64,000 bases of DNA from JAABTH01 sp964492615 (GTDB taxonomy: Bacteria > Bacillota > Dethiobacteria > DTU022). Below are positions 50,421 through 59,066 of this stretch, one piece after another. A program made the translations under genes and the position numbers. The first letter of the stretch is position 1, and the number at the start of each line of letters is the position of its first letter. Below the pieces are notes generated by a model. It had not been told where the DNA came from. It saw only the letters and a program-made list of their open reading frames with translations, and searched no databases. The stretch is taken from positions 109,469-173,468 of the forward strand of contig CAZBKZ010000001.1 of NCBI GenBank assembly GCA_964492615.1, written 5' to 3'.

Positions 50421-50969
50421 CTACCGAAGCCATATTAAAAGCAAAACGATTAACAGTGCCACTGGAATTACAACAACCCAGTCGTTTACTTTCAAGAGAC
50501 GTGGCAGGGTGACGTCACCGAAATTACCCATTTTAAGTACACTGCGCCTCAAACGGGGATAAGCAGCAGCAAAAAGAACCGATCCGATAATGATGCCAAT
50601 TGTACCTCCGATAATAGCATCCAGGTAGCCGTTGCCAATTGCACCGGCAATGGTACCCGGGCAATAACCCAATAAAGCGAAGCCAATACCAAAGATCAGC
50701 CCGCCAATTATATTCTTGCCAATTGAACCTTTTTTGGGTGCCAGCTTAACCAGCCCCATCGCTTTAAGTGTATAAAGTCCGATCATACCGGTTAGTACTG
50801 CAGTCAGCATTATTATTAAAACTGTATTATCTTTGAGCAACAACTGCCCAACTATTACATCAAATTTTGTTACGCCTCCCTTTTGCAGCAGGAAACCGAA
50901 GATTATCCCAAAAGCCAGACCCCATATTAACTGGCCGAATTTTTTCTTAGTTCTAATTTGCGCTTTCAA
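50421..50969 (-). CDS. YeeE/YedE-family (DUF395) membrane protein, second of pair
   Basis: 182 residues with about five membrane helices. Seen: G-L-A-F-G-I-I-F-G-F-L-L-Q-K-G-G-V-T-K-F, then G-L-I-F-G-I-G-F-A-L-L-G-Y-C-P-G-T-I-A-G-A-I-G-N-G. Known: the G-x-C-P-G motif holds the Cys that relays thiosulfate in YeeE/TsuA-type transporters. 36 bp after the first YeeE/YedE gene; together they would form the two halves of one transporter. Last gene of a sulfur operon. Confidence 0.88.
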   Translation of the reverse strand: MKAQIRTKKKFGQLIWGLAFGIIFGFLLQKGGVTKFDVIVGQLLLKDNTVLIIMLTAVLTGMIGLYTLKAMGLVKLAPKKGSIGKNIIGGLIFGIGFALLGYCPGTIAGAIGNGYLDAIIGGTIGIIIGSVLFAAAYPRLRRSVLKMGNFGDVTLPRLLKVNDWVVVIPVALLIVLLLIWLR

Positions 50970-51005
50970 TTGAATCTTCTCCTTTCCCTAGCTTTATTAC
51001 TAAAC

Positions 51006-51512
51006 CTAATAAATAATCTGCGCTGCAATAATGCCGCCAATGAAAAAGAATATGGCTGAAATCCAGCTGGAAAGCGCAAGCTGCATGGTACCGCTGATAC
51101 CATGTCCACTGGTACAGCCGTCAGCCCAGCGAGCCCCAAAACCAAGGCAAATACCACCAACCAAGGCAGCAAATAAACGCAGTATAATTGAGCTGCCGAA
51201 AGTACCCATCCAGAGAGAGGGCACCCACTGCAGTTGGAAATCACCAGAAAGCAGCGCCGAAATAAAAGACCCGATAACTATACCAATAACCAGCATAAAC
51301 TGCCAGTCGACTTTTAAATTTATTTCTTTGTAATAAGCTTTTTCTGCTGTTTTTTTTCCTCTGATCGCTCTTTCAAGCATCCCGCCTACTTTAGCAAAAG
51401 TTGTAGAACAGGCAAGCGGTTTTTGAGAAATCAGAAAAGCAAACCAGCTCAAAATACCGATACAAGCACCAACTACGTAAGGCGACCAGCTTACTTCTTT
51501 CAGAAAATCCAT
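51006..51512 (-). CDS. YeeE/YedE-family (DUF395) membrane protein, first of pair
   Basis: 168 residues, about four helices. Seen: W-S-P-Y-V-V-G-A-C-I-G-I-L-S-W-F-A-F, K-P-L-A-C-S-T-T-F-A-K, and G-A-R-W-A-D-G-C-T-S-G-H-G-I-S-G-T. Known: the paired Cys motifs (A-C-S-T and G-C-T-S-G-H-G) are those of thiosulfate-type YeeE/YedE importers. Lies 18 bp after the MBL-rhodanese gene. Confidence 0.9.
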   Translation of the reverse strand: MDFLKEVSWSPYVVGACIGILSWFAFLISQKPLACSTTFAKVGGMLERAIRGKKTAEKAYYKEINLKVDWQFMLVIGIVIGSFISALLSGDFQLQWVPSLWMGTFGSSIILRLFAALVGGICLGFGARWADGCTSGHGISGTMQLALSSWISAIFFFIGGIIAAQIIY

Positions 51513-51530
51513 AGCACAGCCTCCGTTATT

Positions 51531-52982
51531 TTAAGGTTTAACAAAATGTTTATTGATTTCGCTATAGGCGGTAAAAAACCTTGATCCATGCGGGTTCATG
51601 CAAGCATGACATGTCCGGGTGTAACCGGCAGCGCTGTAACCGGTCATACCGCCTGCCACATTGATAACATCTTGAAAATGGTACTGCTTGAGTATGCTGG
51701 CCCCAAGACTGGAACGATTACCCGAACTACAGATTATAACCGTTGTCTTTTCAGGGTCGAGCTCTTTATAGCGGCTGCGCAGATCGGCAACAGGTATATT
51801 TACAGCACCCTCAATATGAATTTCTTCAAACTCCAGCGGAGCCCGCACATCAAGTAAAACAAAGTTTTCCTGATCCACCAGCTTGTTATGCAGCTCTTCA
51901 GCCGAAATTAATCCAACATGGCTGGTTACCAGGCCTTCAGCAGCCCAGGCTACCATTCCCCCATCCAGGTAACCAACAATTCTGTCTGTCCCGACACGAC
52001 GGGCCCAAGTGTTGGCTTCCAGTGCTTTTTTGTAATCTTCAGCTACAAGCAAAATATCTTTATCAGTAGGAATAACCCAACCTGCAAAAGTTGGAAAATT
52101 TCCGTTTAAATCCAGATGCCAGGCTCCATCAAGATGTTGACTGGCAAAGCCATGATAACAGCGAACATCAAGTATTACTTTGTCCGGTTCATTCATTTTT
52201 GCTTTAAATTCAGCCGGACTGTACTCTTCCAGGGCAGGCAGATCAGCAATTATAACCGGCCCCTTCCGGTTAATATCGCTGCAGCGACTGAAGTGATCAG
52301 GCGCTGGCGGCATATCTTCGGTAAGCGATTTTATGAATGCAGCCTTGTCCTTGATCTGCAATGTGTCATTGAAATTACGCTCGTAACCAATGGTTGTACG
52401 CCACTTGGCGCCCATAGCCCTGCCACAGAGCGAACCGGCCCCATGAGCAGGAAATACTTCAACATAATCAGGCAGTTTCATTAACTTATCATGCAGACTG
52501 TGATATAGTTTACCGGCCAGGTCTTCGGCTTTACCGGGAAAAAGATCAGGGCGCCCTACATCACCGACAAATAGGGTATCGCCGACAAAAACACCAACAG
52601 GAGCCTCCGAACGTGATTTATCGATTACTACATAGCTTAAATGCTCTGGAGTATGGCCTGGTGTTTCAAGAACCTGCAGCACCATATCTTCAATTTCCAG
52701 TGTGTCTCCCTCCTCGAGAGCAACATGTTCGAAAGTACACTGGGCCGATTTAGCTATATATATTTTAGCTCCGGTTTTTTTAGCTAAATCCATGTGGCCG
52801 GAAATAAAATCAGCATGAAGGTGGGTCTGCAAAATATGAGTAATTTCTACTCCCTGTGCCCTTGCTTCGTTTATATAAATGTCGACATCACGTTGGGGAT
52901 CTATTATGGCACAGCTATTTTTGCCGGCTAGCATGTATGAACTGTGAGCAATCTTTCCCAAAAAAAAATGTTTCAGTAACAT
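51531..52982 (-). CDS. MBL-fold persulfide dioxygenase-like protein with two rhodanese domains
   Basis: 483 residues. Seen: metallo-beta-lactamase domain with T-H-L-H-A-D-F-I-S-G-H, E-T-P-G-H-T-P-E-H and V-F-P-A-H-G-A-G-S, a first rhodanese-like domain (about 245-350) with no Cys in its active loop, and a second (about 360-460) with V-I-I-C-S-S-G-N-R-S-S. Known: this is the CstB-like layout that oxidises persulfide and transfers sulfane sulfur. Inferred: only the C-terminal rhodanese is catalytic. Cytoplasmic; sits between a permease and thiosulfate-type transporters. Confidence 0.9.
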   Translation of the reverse strand: MLLKHFFLGKIAHSSYMLAGKNSCAIIDPQRDVDIYINEARAQGVEITHILQTHLHADFISGHMDLAKKTGAKIYIAKSAQCTFEHVALEEGDTLEIEDMVLQVLETPGHTPEHLSYVVIDKSRSEAPVGVFVGDTLFVGDVGRPDLFPGKAEDLAGKLYHSLHDKLMKLPDYVEVFPAHGAGSLCGRAMGAKWRTTIGYERNFNDTLQIKDKAAFIKSLTEDMPPAPDHFSRCSDINRKGPVIIADLPALEEYSPAEFKAKMNEPDKVILDVRCYHGFASQHLDGAWHLDLNGNFPTFAGWVIPTDKDILLVAEDYKKALEANTWARRVGTDRIVGYLDGGMVAWAAEGLVTSHVGLISAEELHNKLVDQENFVLLDVRAPLEFEEIHIEGAVNIPVADLRSRYKELDPEKTTVIICSSGNRSSLGASILKQYHFQDVINVAGGMTGYSAAGYTRTCHACMNPHGSRFFTAYSEINKHFVKP

Positions 52983-53011
52983 AGTCTTTCCTCCTTGTAT
53001 AATATAGTTGC

Positions 53012-54802
53012 TTAAATATAAAACAAATAGAACATAAAAACAACAACTATTATGAAAACCAGGGTCATACCGCTGCCCGCTTTGAGATAATCTGCGTTGC
53101 GATAACCTCCCGAAGACATCAGCAGAGCATTAACCTGGTGGGTAGGCAGAATAAATGAATTTAAAGCTGACACAGCAGCCAACAACACCAGTGGGCGTGG
53201 GTCTAACTCACCGATCAAAGCAATATTGATAACTAGAGGGGTAAGCACCACCACCGCACCCACGTTGGAAATAAATAGTGAAAGCAGGGTACCGAGAAAA
53301 GCAATAGCGAGAAGCAGAAGCAGGGGGTGACCATCCTGAATCTGCTGCATAAGTATTCCGGCCAGGAAGGCGGCAGCTCCGGTATTTTGCATGGCTGTGC
53401 CAAGGGGAATTAAGCCGGCAATAAGAAAAATCACCTTCCATTCAATGGCTTTGTAAGCTTCTTCAATGGATAATACTTTTAGCAATACTGCAGCGACAGC
53501 TCCAGTTAGAAAAGCCAGTGCTATAGATGTTCCGGCCAGAGCCAGAATAATCCCAACCAGGAAGCATAATAAGGCAAGCCATGATTTAGAACTGTCCTTT
53601 TTATTATGGCTGAATGATGTGATCACTACAAAATTAGCTCCTGTTCTCATGCTTTCAATATTTTCCCACAAGCCATGCACAATCATAGTATCGCCGGAGT
53701 TAATCTGATGATCAGAAAAATCACCCCGAATTTGCTCTCCTCTGCTGAAAAGTGTTACCGGTTCCACGGCATAACGTTTACGTAATGTATACTGGCGTAT
53801 TGTTTTGCCAACCAGCTCCGACCTGGGCGGAATTATTACTTCAGCAAAACCGGCCCGGGTGGGATCATTGAGAGCTGTAAAATGATCATCGCTGTTCCGG
53901 GGAATTAGGTCGTAAGCACCAGCAAACTGCTCCACAGCTGTTTTTTCTCCTAGTATGGCCACCTCTTGCCCGGCTTGAAAACTGCTTTCGCGCCAGGGCG
54001 CATATTCAAGTTCCCGATCACGGGAGAGGCCCAGAATGTGTAAATTGTAGTTATCCCAAACCCCCGACTGTTCCGTTGTTAAACCAACCAGGGTGCTTTT
54101 CGGAGGTATTACAAAAGGCCAGATTTGATTGGGCAGGTTCAAAGCTTGAATTAGTTTCTCCTGATCTGAAACGAGCAGCTTTTGATCTGATTCACTGGGC
54201 AAAACTTTGGAACCGAAGAAATAAAAATAGGTAACACCAAAGATTAGCAGAGCAATACCAACGGGTGCAACACTAAAAAGGCTGTACGTTTCCATTCCGG
54301 CGCTACGAAGCAAATCGTTAACTACAATCAGCGAACCAGAGCCAACCATACTGATAGCTCCGCCGATAATAGTGGCAAAACCGATCGGCATGATCAGGGC
54401 AGAAGCGGGTATTTTACTTCGCCGGGAGATATTCATTATACCTGGAAGAAATAACGCTGCAGCACCGATATTCTGGATAAAAGCTGAGAGAACACCGGAA
54501 AGAAGGGAAGTCACTCCAACAAGTTTTGACCTGCTTGCGCCAACCTTATTTATAACAATGCGGGAATAGCTGTCCATTATTCCGGTTTTGGCTAAGCCAT
54601 GCCCTAAAATCATTACGGCCATCATGGAAATTACAGCATTGCTGGAGAAACCAGCAAAAGCTTCCTGGGGAGTTATAACATCTGTCCAGGTTAGAGCTAA
54701 CAAGCAGAGAAGCGCAACAATATCGATACGCACGATTTCAAAAACCAGTAAAATAACGGTTATAGCCAATATAACTAAAACAGTAATTATCGCCTGGTCC
54801 AT
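53012..54802 (-). CDS. SLC13-family permease with two TrkA-C domains
   Basis: 596 residues. Seen: about five N-terminal helices, then a cytosolic middle (about 205-390) with two RCK-C repeats (S-T-L-V-G-L-T-T-E-Q-S-G and S-E-L-V-G-K-T-I-R-Q-Y), then further helices with F-I-S-N-V-G-A-V-V-V-L-T-P and T-H-Q-V-N-A-L-L-M-S. Known: SLC13/SAC1-like permeases with TrkA-C inserts carry sulfate or other anions. First gene of the operon with MBL-rhodanese and YeeE/YedE. Inferred: sulfate, thiosulfate or sulfonate transport. Confidence 0.88.
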   Translation of the reverse strand: MDQAIITVLVILAITVILLVFEIVRIDIVALLCLLALTWTDVITPQEAFAGFSSNAVISMMAVMILGHGLAKTGIMDSYSRIVINKVGASRSKLVGVTSLLSGVLSAFIQNIGAAALFLPGIMNISRRSKIPASALIMPIGFATIIGGAISMVGSGSLIVVNDLLRSAGMETYSLFSVAPVGIALLIFGVTYFYFFGSKVLPSESDQKLLVSDQEKLIQALNLPNQIWPFVIPPKSTLVGLTTEQSGVWDNYNLHILGLSRDRELEYAPWRESSFQAGQEVAILGEKTAVEQFAGAYDLIPRNSDDHFTALNDPTRAGFAEVIIPPRSELVGKTIRQYTLRKRYAVEPVTLFSRGEQIRGDFSDHQINSGDTMIVHGLWENIESMRTGANFVVITSFSHNKKDSSKSWLALLCFLVGIILALAGTSIALAFLTGAVAAVLLKVLSIEEAYKAIEWKVIFLIAGLIPLGTAMQNTGAAAFLAGILMQQIQDGHPLLLLLAIAFLGTLLSLFISNVGAVVVLTPLVINIALIGELDPRPLVLLAAVSALNSFILPTHQVNALLMSSGGYRNADYLKAGSGMTLVFIIVVVFMFYLFYI

Positions 54803-55421
54803 CCTCTACCCACCTTAGAGCAGGGCATGGGAAACCCGCTCCCAATACTATTATAACGGATAGAAGGTGAAATAGATCAATCGCTTCGTTAGTTGTATTT
54901 CATTTTTTCAGGATATATCTTTGCAGCATACCGGAATTAAAACCGGGTTTCTTAACCTCGGGAATACAAATGTAAGACCGGAAGCTCAGCCATGCTCGTT
55001 TACTCCATCCTCCATTTCTGCATAAGCGGTAGTATTGCCATTAAATGCATAACTTCCATCAAGATTATAAATGCAGTTCATATATTACTTCTCCTGGCTT
55101 ACAAGGAAATCTCTGTTTCTGTTAAAGATATTTTTATATCAATGCTAAAGGCGAAACAGATACCCTGTTATCAAATTCAAAACAATACATGAAGAACAAT
55201 ATAATGTGTTCCATTAAACCTCGGATGATACACTATTTCATTCTCCAATGTAAATCTTTAGAGATATTGCGATCTCTTGAAAAGGAGTAATGAAATAAAT
55301 ATATAATATCCAGCAGTCCCGAAATCAAGGGGATTAGGGATATGTGCGTCCTTATTTGCCTTGATTCAACTGTCTGCCATGGCTGTAAGTTAAACAAAAC
55401 ATTCTCCCGGCACATCTCTTG
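54803..55421. other. Non-coding region
   Basis: About 620 bp between two leftward operons. Frames of 60-66 codons occur on both strands but lack ribosome sites and family similarity. No strong terminator, tRNA or riboswitch motif was recognised. The right-hand part must hold the end of the peptide/metal transporter operon, and the left part the promoter of the SLC13 operon. Confidence 0.55.
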
Positions 55422-57158
55422 TCAGACGGTACTTTTGATTTTAGCTTCGCTGATCGGTTGAAGCAGCTTTTTTGTATAACAGTGACAAGGTTCTTTGAGG
55501 GTTTTTCCGGTGGCACCTTCTTCGATAATACTGCCCTCTAGCATGACCATAATCCGGTCGGCTATTTTACGAGCCAGTGATAAGTCATGGGTTATAAAAA
55601 GCATTGTAAAACCACAGGAGTTCTGCAGGCCCTTGAGGAGCCTGAGCAGGTTAGCCCTGGTTGAAGGGTCGAGCATAGATGTAATTTCATCGGCAATAAG
55701 CAATTTAGGCTTCATCACCAGGGCCCGGGCCAGGGCTACTCTCTGTCTCTGGCCGCCGGACAGTTCACAGCAAAACCGATTAAGAAAGTGCTCTTCCGCG
55801 GGCAACTGCACCATTTGCAGCGCTTCCTCTACCCTAAGCACCACATTTTCCCTCTTTTCGCAACCCGTTATCTCCAGAGGTTCTCGCACCGCTTCGGCTA
55901 CGGTCAGGCGGTGACTGGTTGAGCTGAAAGGGTCCTGGAAAACAATTTGAATTCCCTCAAGCTGTCTGGTCAATACAGTGCCTTCGATCGGTTCATTTTT
56001 AAAATAAGCCTGCCCCCTGTCAGGCCTGATCACCCCAGCCAATAGTTGGGCCAGGGTCGACTTGCCCGATCCACTTTCCCCTACCAGTGCAGCCACTTCA
56101 CCCTCGTAAACATCAGTGGTAACTGCTTTTACCGCTTCAATTACTTTTTTCCCTGCTCTGAAGGTTTTCGATAAACCTTCCGTCCGCAGGAGGATTACCT
56201 GTCCACCGCGGTGACAGGCGACTTTTCTGCCCCTGTGGTTCTCCTTTAAAATGGGCTTTTTATATGCACAGGCTACCTGGGACTGGTTACAACGTGGATA
56301 AAATGAACAGCCTGCCACATCCCTGCCCTCAAGGGCTTCGCCTGGTATACCCCACAAATCCTTATAGGCATTAATATCGGGGGAAGAATTGAATAGCCCC
56401 CTGGTGTAAGGATGAGCCGGTTCATCTAAGATATCTCTTGCCGCTCCGGCCTCAACAACCCTTCCGTTATAGATAACAAAAATCTTATCCGCTAATAATT
56501 CTATTACCGGCATTTCATGCGATATGGTAATCAGGGAAAAACCGATTTTCCTCTGCAGGCTGCAAAGCAGGTCAAGTATTTCTTGCCGAGCTATAGCATC
56601 GAGAGAAATAGTTGGCTCATCAGCAATCAGCAGCTTAGGATCACAGGAAACTGCCATGGCAATTAGAACCCTCTGCCGCATACCGCCCGATAACTGGTGA
56701 GGATAGCAGTTACACCACGATTCCTCCAAGCCAACCATGGCAAAAAGCTCACTGACCCTGGCTTTAAGTTCGCGTCTGTCCACCTTAGAATGGAACTTCA
56801 GTGGTTCCTCAACCTGGGCACCAACGGTTAGAACAGGGTTTAGAGCTTCAAGAGTGTTTTGGGGTACCATCGCAAGCTGGCGCCAGCGCAGCTTTTTGTA
56901 TTCTTTTTCTGAGAGATCGGTCAGTTCCTTATCTTTAAAAAAGACCTGACCTGAAACTTTTGCGTTGTTAGCAGTAAGTCCCAGCAGGCTAGATGCCAGG
57001 GTGGTTTTACCACTGCCCGACTCACCGACCAGACCCAGGCTTTCTCCCTGTTCCAGATCGAAAGATACTGAACTGACAGCTTTAATGGTCCGGCCAAATC
57101 CAGCATACTCTACACTGAGGTTTTTAACTTTTAGCATAGTCTTCATTTTCTTCCACAC
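55422..57158 (-). CDS. Fused Opp/Nik-type ABC transporter ATPases (DppD-DppF-like)
   Basis: 578 residues with two ATPase domains. Seen: first half G-E-S-G-S-G-K-T-T, L-S-G-G-M-R-Q-R, L-L-I-A-D-E-P-T-I-S-L-D and the Opp C-terminal region with C-x6-C-x6-C (C-S-F-Y-P-R-C...C-A-Y); second half G-E-S-G-S-G-K-S-T, L-S-G-G-Q-R-Q-R, L-L-I-A-D-E-I-T-S-M-L-D (I in place of P). Known: oligopeptide/nickel importers have two such subunits, and fusions occur. The start among GTG 57158, ATG 57146 and ATG 57137 is uncertain. Last gene of the cobalamin-riboswitch operon. Confidence 0.9.
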   Translation of the reverse strand: MWKKMKTMLKVKNLSVEYAGFGRTIKAVSSVSFDLEQGESLGLVGESGSGKTTLASSLLGLTANNAKVSGQVFFKDKELTDLSEKEYKKLRWRQLAMVPQNTLEALNPVLTVGAQVEEPLKFHSKVDRRELKARVSELFAMVGLEESWCNCYPHQLSGGMRQRVLIAMAVSCDPKLLIADEPTISLDAIARQEILDLLCSLQRKIGFSLITISHEMPVIELLADKIFVIYNGRVVEAGAARDILDEPAHPYTRGLFNSSPDINAYKDLWGIPGEALEGRDVAGCSFYPRCNQSQVACAYKKPILKENHRGRKVACHRGGQVILLRTEGLSKTFRAGKKVIEAVKAVTTDVYEGEVAALVGESGSGKSTLAQLLAGVIRPDRGQAYFKNEPIEGTVLTRQLEGIQIVFQDPFSSTSHRLTVAEAVREPLEITGCEKRENVVLRVEEALQMVQLPAEEHFLNRFCCELSGGQRQRVALARALVMKPKLLIADEITSMLDPSTRANLLRLLKGLQNSCGFTMLFITHDLSLARKIADRIMVMLEGSIIEEGATGKTLKEPCHCYTKKLLQPISEAKIKSTV

Positions 57159-57168
57159 CCCATCACGG

Positions 57169-58056
57169 CTATTTACTCACCAAATATCTAAGACGAGGGT
57201 CTGTAGATCTTTCCATGTCTCGCCCCACTAATGCAAAACCTACAACCAAAATAGTTATGGCCAACCAGGGATATAGCAGCCACCACTGCCAGAACGGTGT
57301 AAAATATATCCCGCGAAAATTGGTAGCATAGTAGATCATCATTCCCCAGCTCTTAGAACTAGGATCCCCCAGACCGAGAAAGGCCAGCCCGGCTTCAGCG
57401 ACAATACCGCGTGAAGCCAGCCTGACCATACTAACCATTATAATCGGTGCAAGCTCAGGGATTAAGTGCTTCCGAAGCATATACCAGAACTTGGCCCCAT
57501 AACTTTTGGCAGCAAGAATATAATCCTGCTCACGCAGTGAAAGCACCTGACTCCTGACCAGTCTTGCAGGTCCCATCCAGTTAAAAGCAACCAGAACAAT
57601 AATAATATTCTCCAAGCTTGACCCAAAGAATGCGGCGGTAAAAATGATCATGGGCAAACGTGGCAGAACCAACATTATATCGATAAAACTTAATATAACC
57701 CTATCAACCTTTCCACCCCAATACCCAGCGGCAATACCTATTATACTACCGCCAAAACCGGCCAAAAGAGCCGTGGCAAAACCAAGATAAAGACTGATCC
57801 GGGCTCCGTAACAAAGCTGGGCCCAGATATCAACGCCCATATTGTCGGTACCCAGAAGATGACCGTTACCGGGTGGCTGCAACGTTTCACCTGAAGCTGT
57901 AAATGGCGAATGAACAGCAAGGTATGGGGCTAACAAGGCCATAACGGCAGTTAGAACCAGAATAGCCAAACCAATTTTTCCGGTCATTGTTAAGGAAACC
58001 CAGAATGAACAGGCTGCTGTCGGAATCTTTTTCCAATTTTTAGCATAGATCGCCAA
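57169..58056 (-). CDS. Opp/Nik-type ABC permease (DppC/NikC-like)
   Basis: 295 residues, about six helices. Seen: H-L-L-G-T-D-N-M-G-V-D-I-W-A-Q-L-C-Y-G-A-R-I-S-L, I-I-L-V-A-F-N-W-M-G-P-A-R-L-V-R-S-Q-V-L-S-L and A-E-A-G-L-A-F-L-G-L-G. Known: these are the DppC-type blocks, including the EAA loop that contacts the ATPase. 30 bp after the DppB-type gene. Confidence 0.92.
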   Translation of the reverse strand: MAIYAKNWKKIPTAACSFWVSLTMTGKIGLAILVLTAVMALLAPYLAVHSPFTASGETLQPPGNGHLLGTDNMGVDIWAQLCYGARISLYLGFATALLAGFGGSIIGIAAGYWGGKVDRVILSFIDIMLVLPRLPMIIFTAAFFGSSLENIIIVLVAFNWMGPARLVRSQVLSLREQDYILAAKSYGAKFWYMLRKHLIPELAPIIMVSMVRLASRGIVAEAGLAFLGLGDPSSKSWGMMIYYATNFRGIYFTPFWQWWLLYPWLAITILVVGFALVGRDMERSTDPRLRYLVSK

Positions 58057-58085
58057 TACTCTATAACTCCTTCATCTCAACTTTA

Positions 58086-59063
58086 TTAACGAATTCTGGG
58101 ATCAAGCCTGCGGCTGACCAGGTCCGCGATAAAATTTGCAATCAGAACTCCCACCGCGAAGACCAGCAGGATGCCCTGCAGCAGGTTATAATCGCGGGCC
58201 AGGGCGGCATCTGCCATCAGGGTGCCCAAACCGGGATAGGCAAATACATTTTCAATTAACACTGCACCACCAACCAACCCACCAAGCTGCAGTGCTATGC
58301 GATTAACCAGGGGTAAAAGAGCATTGCGCAGGGCATGCCGATAACGAATTACTCTTTCTGGCAGTCCCTTGGCTCGGGCTGTTTTCATATAGTCTTTAGA
58401 TAGTACCATGATCAGGGTATTGCGCATTAAAAGATAGCTACCCGATACCCTGGACAGGGCTAATACTATAATCGGTAAAAATGAATAATGAATGATATCA
58501 ACTATTTTTTCCAGCAGTGAATCAAATTGTATGAACGGTGTGCTCGCCCCGGCCAGAGGAAACCAGCCAAAATAGACCGAAAATAGCAGCAGGAAGGAAA
58601 GACCAAGCAGAAAACCGGGAATTTCAGATATACTGACTAATCCGATAAGAAGAAGGTTGTCTCGGGGCTCCCCCCTGTGCCAGGCTGAAATTACGGCAAA
58701 GATTATCCCAAAGATAGTGCTCAGCAGGGTCGCACTTAAAACCAAATAGATAGTCCAGGGTAGAGAGCGGGCTATTATGACTGTAACTTCTTCCCGGTAC
58801 TGAATACTGTAACCCAAATCACCCCTGACCAAGCCCTGCAGGTAGATCAGAAACTGCTCATACAAAGGCTTATCCAGCCCGTAATAGCTCATAAAATACT
58901 CTCGCTGTCGCTCGGAGAGCACCGTAAATTCTTCGCCAGTTCCGGCAGAAACAAGCAGGAAAGGGTCCCCCGGCATAAGCCGGGGAACCATGAAATTAAG
59001 GGTGAGGATAACCGCAATCGTTACCAGGTAATCTATCAGACGAAACCTGCGGCTTGTTTGCAT
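58086..59063 (-). CDS. Opp/Nik-type ABC permease (DppB/NikB-like)
   Basis: 325 residues, six helices. Seen: N-F-M-V-P-R-L-M-P-G-D-P-F, G-L-D-K-P-L-Y-E-Q-F-L-I-Y-L, D-Y-M-K-T-A-R-A-K-G-L-P-E-R-V-I-R-Y-R-H-A-L-R-N-A and E-N-V-F-A-Y-P-G-L-G-T-L. Known: standard DppB-type permease. 3 bp after the binding protein gene, forming the membrane pore with the DppC-like protein. Confidence 0.92.
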   Translation of the reverse strand: MQTSRRFRLIDYLVTIAVILTLNFMVPRLMPGDPFLLVSAGTGEEFTVLSERQREYFMSYYGLDKPLYEQFLIYLQGLVRGDLGYSIQYREEVTVIIARSLPWTIYLVLSATLLSTIFGIIFAVISAWHRGEPRDNLLLIGLVSISEIPGFLLGLSFLLLFSVYFGWFPLAGASTPFIQFDSLLEKIVDIIHYSFLPIIVLALSRVSGSYLLMRNTLIMVLSKDYMKTARAKGLPERVIRYRHALRNALLPLVNRIALQLGGLVGGAVLIENVFAYPGLGTLMADAALARDYNLLQGILLVFAVGVLIANFIADLVSRRLDPRIR

Positions 59064-59066
59064 GCT

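Noticed and set aside
54992..55415. 60-66-codon frames as small genes
   Set aside because: They lack ribosome sites and family features, and frames on opposite strands are equally plausible.
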